Origin: Hyphomicrobiales bacterium
Lineage (GTDB): Bacteria > Pseudomonadota > Alphaproteobacteria > Rhizobiales > CAYWUX01
Direction: 5' to 3'
DNA: 10,196 bases
Assembly: GCA_028279265.1 (NCBI GenBank)
Contig: JANQOC010000145.1
Span: forward strand, 1 to 10,196
In this document: in pieces, positions 7,214 to 10,196 of the stretch
How the letters are laid out: each line of letters opens with the position of its first letter
How positions within the stretch are numbered: the stretch's first letter is position 1
Notes under the pieces: model-generated
What the model was told of the DNA's origin: nothing
What the model saw: the letters and a program-made list of their open reading frames with translations, nothing else
The model's database searches: none
Translations under genes and position numbers: made by a program

Positions 7214-9433
7214 ATGCGTGAGATAGAAAACACAGAAATGCCATTAGAGGAGGAGGGAAGTCCGGTTCACCATCTCCAGCAAATGGTCGAGCGCATCTAT
7301 CTCGCCGATGCAAGCGATCAGGTGAACGAAGACAGTCCCGCGGGCGCCTGTCTCCGACCTTTGCTTGCAGCATTGAACTGGACGGGAGAAGCGAAGCACC
7401 TGAGGGAAGCCCTGCCGCACTTTGATAGCGTCAGTAAGATTGATGGATTGCGGGCGGTACTGGCCAAGCTCAACTATGACACAAGGCTCTTCAAGGTTGG
7501 GCAGGGTACGCAGGTCAGGCGCAATATGCTGCCGTGTCTTTGTGCCCCCGATCCGCACAATCTGTGGATCATTCTGACGATCGAGGAAGATGGCCGCTAT
7601 CTGATTTTCGATGGCAAGCAGCAGGAATTTCGTACCGTTGATGCCGTGCAGGCCAGGGGTGATTTCTATCTGATCAGCGCTATCGATGTCGAAGCGGAAC
7701 AGAAATCGGTGATTCGCTATGGCTGGTTTCAGACCATAGTGAGAAAGTTTAAAAAGACGATTGCCTTACTGTTCGTGCTGACATTCGCCATTAATGTGCT
7801 GGCGTTGAGCGTACCCCTTTACATAATGAATGTTTACGACAAAGCCATTGGCTCCAAGTCTCTGATGACTTTGGGTTATTTTGCCGCCGGCATCGCCATT
7901 GCCATGGCCGCGGATTTGCTGTTTCGCAATATCCGTGGACGCGTCCTCGCCTATTTGGGAACCAGGATCGAGGCACTTCTCGCCATTGACGCGTTTCAGC
8001 AATTGCTCAACCTGCCCATATCCATGACCGAGACGGCGCCGATCGGGGCGCAGATCACACGGTTGAAACAGTTCGAGTCCATTCGGGATGCATTCACCGG
8101 ACCTCTGGCCGCCGCCATACTGGATATTCCGTTTTTCATTGTCTTCCTGATCGCCATATTCGTCATTGCCGGCCCCCTGGGTTGGCTGCCCGTGGCGCTG
8201 GTCTTTCTTTATCTGTGCATGGCTGCCGTTACGGTGCCATTGACCCGGGCCCATGTCGCCAGTGCCGGAGAAGCGCGCAGCCAGGTAAGGGATTTCCTCA
8301 TGGAATTGACGAACCGCTACCGGGGCGTTCGCGACAATGGGGGCGAGGATGTCTGGCTCAAACGCTTCGGTGCACTGTCTTCGAAGTTTCTTATTCGCCA
8401 GTCCCAAGCCCAGAGAAGTAATTTTATTGTCCAGACCATTGCCCAGGCCCTGGTTATGATTGCCGGTGCGGCGACTGTCGGAATTGGGACACTCCTGGTC
8501 ATGTTCAACCAGTTGTCCGCAGGTGCGCTGATTGCCGTGATGGCCCTGGTCTGGCGGATCCTGTCGCCATTGCAAGCCGCATTTCTGAGCCTTAATCACG
8601 TCAGCCAGGTGATCGACAGTATCAAACAAGTCAATCATCTGATGCGGATCACACCCGAGCGGCAAACCGGTCAACTGCCAAGCTTCTATCGGAATTTCAA
8701 AGGCAAGCTCTCCTTTTCCGGTGTCGGTTTCAGATATAATGCCCGATCCGAACCTGCCCTGCGGGGGATCAATCTTGAAATCAAGGCCGGTGAGATTATC
8801 GCCATTACCGGCGCCAGTGGCGTTGGCAAATCGACTTTGCTCAACATCATTACGCGGCTTTATCAGCCCCAGGCCGGATCCGTTCTTCTGGATGACCTGG
8901 ATATCCGGCAGATCGATATTGGAGAATTACGTGCGGCCATTGGCTTCACCTCTCAAAAGCCGCAGTTTTTCTACGGGACCATTGCTCAGAATCTGAAACT
9001 TGCGCATCCGACGGCGACCCAGGCCGATATGGAAAAAATATTCAGGGAACTCGGCGCCTGGGAAACCATTCAGAATCTCGAAGACGGACTGGATACGCGC
9101 CTTCAGGGCAGCCATACCGCAAGGTTTCCCAACGGCTTTTTCCAGCAACTGACATTGGCCCGCGCCTTTATCAAGGATGCGCCGATCTATCTTCTGGATG
9201 AACCGGGTTCCAACCTCGATCGTTCCGCAGACGAGGCGCTGATGAATAAGTTAATTTCCCTGAGGGGAAAATCGACGGTGATCATGATTACCCACCGTCC
9301 AAGTCATATGCGTCTGGCCGATCGGGTTGTGGTCATGAATCAGGGCATGATTGCCGCCGATGGTCCCCCGGATCAGATCCTCGCATCACTGCTGGGAACC
9401 GGGCAAAAGAGCCAGGCTTTAGCGAATTCTTAA
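7214..9433 (+). CDS. Type I secretion ABC half-exporter with C39-like N-terminal domain and intact Walker motifs
   Basis: The 739-residue protein has three parts. Residues about 40-160 resemble a C39-like domain: ACLRPLLAALNW matches the start of C39 domains but lacks the catalytic cysteine, the usual His position is Leu117, and only an Asp (133) remains. Such domains bind substrates instead of cutting leader peptides. A six-helix membrane domain follows (helices near 183-206, 218-238, 296-319, 321-341, 404-429, 434-458; motif VPLYIMNVYDKAI). The ATPase domain has Walker A GASGVGKST (533-541), Q-loop Gln581, signature-position FPNGF (638-642), Walker B LLDEPGSNLD with Asp662 and Glu663, and H-loop His694. 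It would energise export of a protein substrate across the inner membrane, most likely as a heterodimer with the upstream protein, whose gene ends 31 bases earlier. No strong ribosome site precedes the ATG, which suggests translation linked to the upstream gene. The alternative ATG is 7238. Confidence 0.9.
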   Translation: MREIENTEMPLEEEGSPVHHLQQMVERIYLADASDQVNEDSPAGACLRPLLAALNWTGEAKHLREALPHFDSVSKIDGLRAVLAKLNYDTRLFKVGQGTQVRRNMLPCLCAPDPHNLWIILTIEEDGRYLIFDGKQQEFRTVDAVQARGDFYLISAIDVEAEQKSVIRYGWFQTIVRKFKKTIALLFVLTFAINVLALSVPLYIMNVYDKAIGSKSLMTLGYFAAGIAIAMAADLLFRNIRGRVLAYLGTRIEALLAIDAFQQLLNLPISMTETAPIGAQITRLKQFESIRDAFTGPLAAAILDIPFFIVFLIAIFVIAGPLGWLPVALVFLYLCMAAVTVPLTRAHVASAGEARSQVRDFLMELTNRYRGVRDNGGEDVWLKRFGALSSKFLIRQSQAQRSNFIVQTIAQALVMIAGAATVGIGTLLVMFNQLSAGALIAVMALVWRILSPLQAAFLSLNHVSQVIDSIKQVNHLMRITPERQTGQLPSFYRNFKGKLSFSGVGFRYNARSEPALRGINLEIKAGEIIAITGASGVGKSTLLNIITRLYQPQAGSVLLDDLDIRQIDIGELRAAIGFTSQKPQFFYGTIAQNLKLAHPTATQADMEKIFRELGAWETIQNLEDGLDTRLQGSHTARFPNGFFQQLTLARAFIKDAPIYLLDEPGSNLDRSADEALMNKLISLRGKSTVIMITHRPSHMRLADRVVVMNQGMIAADGPPDQILASLLGTGQKSQALANS

Positions 9434-9487
9434 TGGCGTTATCGTAATATTTCATTGGTGGAATTACAAAAGTGTTAAGTATGCGTT

Positions 9488-9492
9488 AGGGG
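9488..9492 (+). promoter_or_regulatory. Ribosome binding site for the HlyD-family GTG start
   Basis: AGGGG is six bases before the GTG at 9499. An in-frame TAG at 9487-9489 rules out an earlier start, so the unusual start codon is well supported. Confidence 0.65.
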
Positions 9493-9498
9493 TTTAAG

Positions 9499-10196
9499 GT
9501 GCGTAGTCTTTTTTCTTCCCGAAAAGAATCCAATCAGGATGCGGTCGATGGACGTCAACTGACGCTTCCGGCCGAACTCGAAGACGGTCGAGTACCCAAT
9601 GTACTGACCAATTTCTCCTATCTGGCCAGCGGTTTGATACTTGTATCCCTGGTCTGGGCCAGCATCGCCGAAATCCGTGAATTCGCTGTGGCACACGGAA
9701 AAATCATCCCGACCGGAGACGTTCGCCAGGTGCATCATCTGGAAGGTGGGCAGATCGAGAAATTGCTGGTGAGCGAAGGTCAGTTTGTCAACAAGGGAAC
9801 GCCAATGCTAAGCCTGCGCCCGCAGGCGGCAGAAAGCGATCTGGGCCAGCTTAATGTGCGCCGGGCTCATCTCGCCATGAAAGAAATCCGTCTGTCGGCA
9901 CTGCTTGATGGGGAGAAACCGGATTTTTCCGCCTATTCCGATCAGTATCCCAGCCTCTCCGAAAAGGAAACGCAGGTATTTGAGAAAGCCAGATCTCAAC
10001 TCGACAACGAAAGGGCAACACTACTCGCCCGGATCACCCAGTTTGAGTCCGAGAACATCGCCTTCAAGCGGGAATTAGTCGGGCTTGCCGAGCAGCAGAA
10101 AACGCTGCAGGAAATGCTGGCCATTCGTGAAAAACTTCTTGCCAAGGGCTATGCCTCCCGGCGTTCTTATCTGGAGACCAAGTCCGAGTTCGAAGA
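9499..10196 (+). CDS. HlyD-family membrane fusion protein of type I secretion, 3' end outside window
   Basis: The open frame runs from the GTG at 9499 to the window end, giving 232 residues of a protein usually about 430-480 long. A short cytosolic N-terminus (1-35) is followed by one membrane helix (about 36-57). The first half of the biotinyl-lipoyl-like domain follows (about 66-106), with the HlyD hallmark VHHLEGGQIEKLLVSEGQFV and then NKGTPMLSL. From about 111 onward the sequence is charged and heptad-like, the periplasmic coiled-coil hairpin that contacts a TolC-type outer-membrane channel. Near the end the KGYASRRSYLETKSE pattern matches the region before the hairpin turn in HlyD/PrtE-type proteins. 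It lies 65 bases after the second ABC gene in the same direction, completing the inner-membrane part of the exporter. The missing C-terminus should contain the second lipoyl half and beta-barrel. Confidence 0.92.
   Translation, partial: MRSLFSSRKESNQDAVDGRQLTLPAELEDGRVPNVLTNFSYLASGLILVSLVWASIAEIREFAVAHGKIIPTGDVRQVHHLEGGQIEKLLVSEGQFVNKGTPMLSLRPQAAESDLGQLNVRRAHLAMKEIRLSALLDGEKPDFSAYSDQYPSLSEKETQVFEKARSQLDNERATLLARITQFESENIAFKRELVGLAEQQKTLQEMLAIREKLLAKGYASRRSYLETKSEFE

Noticed and set aside
7246..7257. Strong Shine-Dalgarno-like AGGAGGAGGG inside the start of the second ABC gene
   Set aside because: It encodes a Glu run. The next ATG is about 25 bases further on, too far for normal initiation.
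7766..8674. 302-codon frame on the minus strand within the second ABC gene
   Set aside because: It is opposite a well-supported membrane domain. Its His/Gln/Gly-rich composition is typical of an antisense shadow.
9434..9498. Possible hairpin (GTAAT/ATTAC) between the second ABC gene and the HlyD gene
   Set aside because: The arms are only five A/T-rich base pairs with a long loop and no T-run, too weak to call a terminator or attenuator.

Overview
The window looks like chromosomal DNA of a Gram-negative alphaproteobacterium. This is an inference from moderate GC content, the HerA and glutathione S-transferase (GST) sequence types, and a paired type I secretion ABC arrangement that I associate with marine Rhodospirillales-like lineages. 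No rRNA, tRNA, insertion sequence, phage gene or CRISPR array was seen. Eight protein-coding genes account for nearly all of it, and two are cut by the window ends.

Left part (1-4798): a metabolic and housekeeping mix on both strands. A HerA-type DNA-translocating ATPase lacks its first codons at the left edge. It is followed by a GNAT acetyltransferase. The GNAT stop codon directly abuts the stop of a convergent formyltransferase resembling the hydrolase domain of 10-formyltetrahydrofolate dehydrogenase. That gene is divergent from a crotonase (enoyl-CoA hydratase/isomerase) with a recognisable sigma70-like promoter. The crotonase converges on a GST of the beta-etherase-like type.

Middle (4799-5253): a 455-base gene-poor divergent region. 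It contains a strongly AT-rich block (about 27% GC over 5021-5150) and a 9-bp perfect inverted repeat, so it probably controls the secretion operon to its right.

Right part (5254-10196): a co-directional type I secretion operon. It encodes two different half-size ABC exporters and the start of an HlyD-family membrane fusion protein. The first ABC protein has a normal membrane domain, but its nucleotide-binding domain has lost the Walker A lysine, the Walker B aspartate, the catalytic glutamate, the Q-loop glutamine and the H-loop histidine. The second has intact Walker A, Walker B, Q-loop and H-loop, a divergent signature motif, and an N-terminal C39-like domain that appears to lack peptidase residues. 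The simplest reading is an obligate heterodimeric exporter with one working ATP site, coupled to the HlyD protein and an outer-membrane TolC-type channel encoded elsewhere. This asymmetric exporter is the most interesting item here. No secreted substrate gene is visible.
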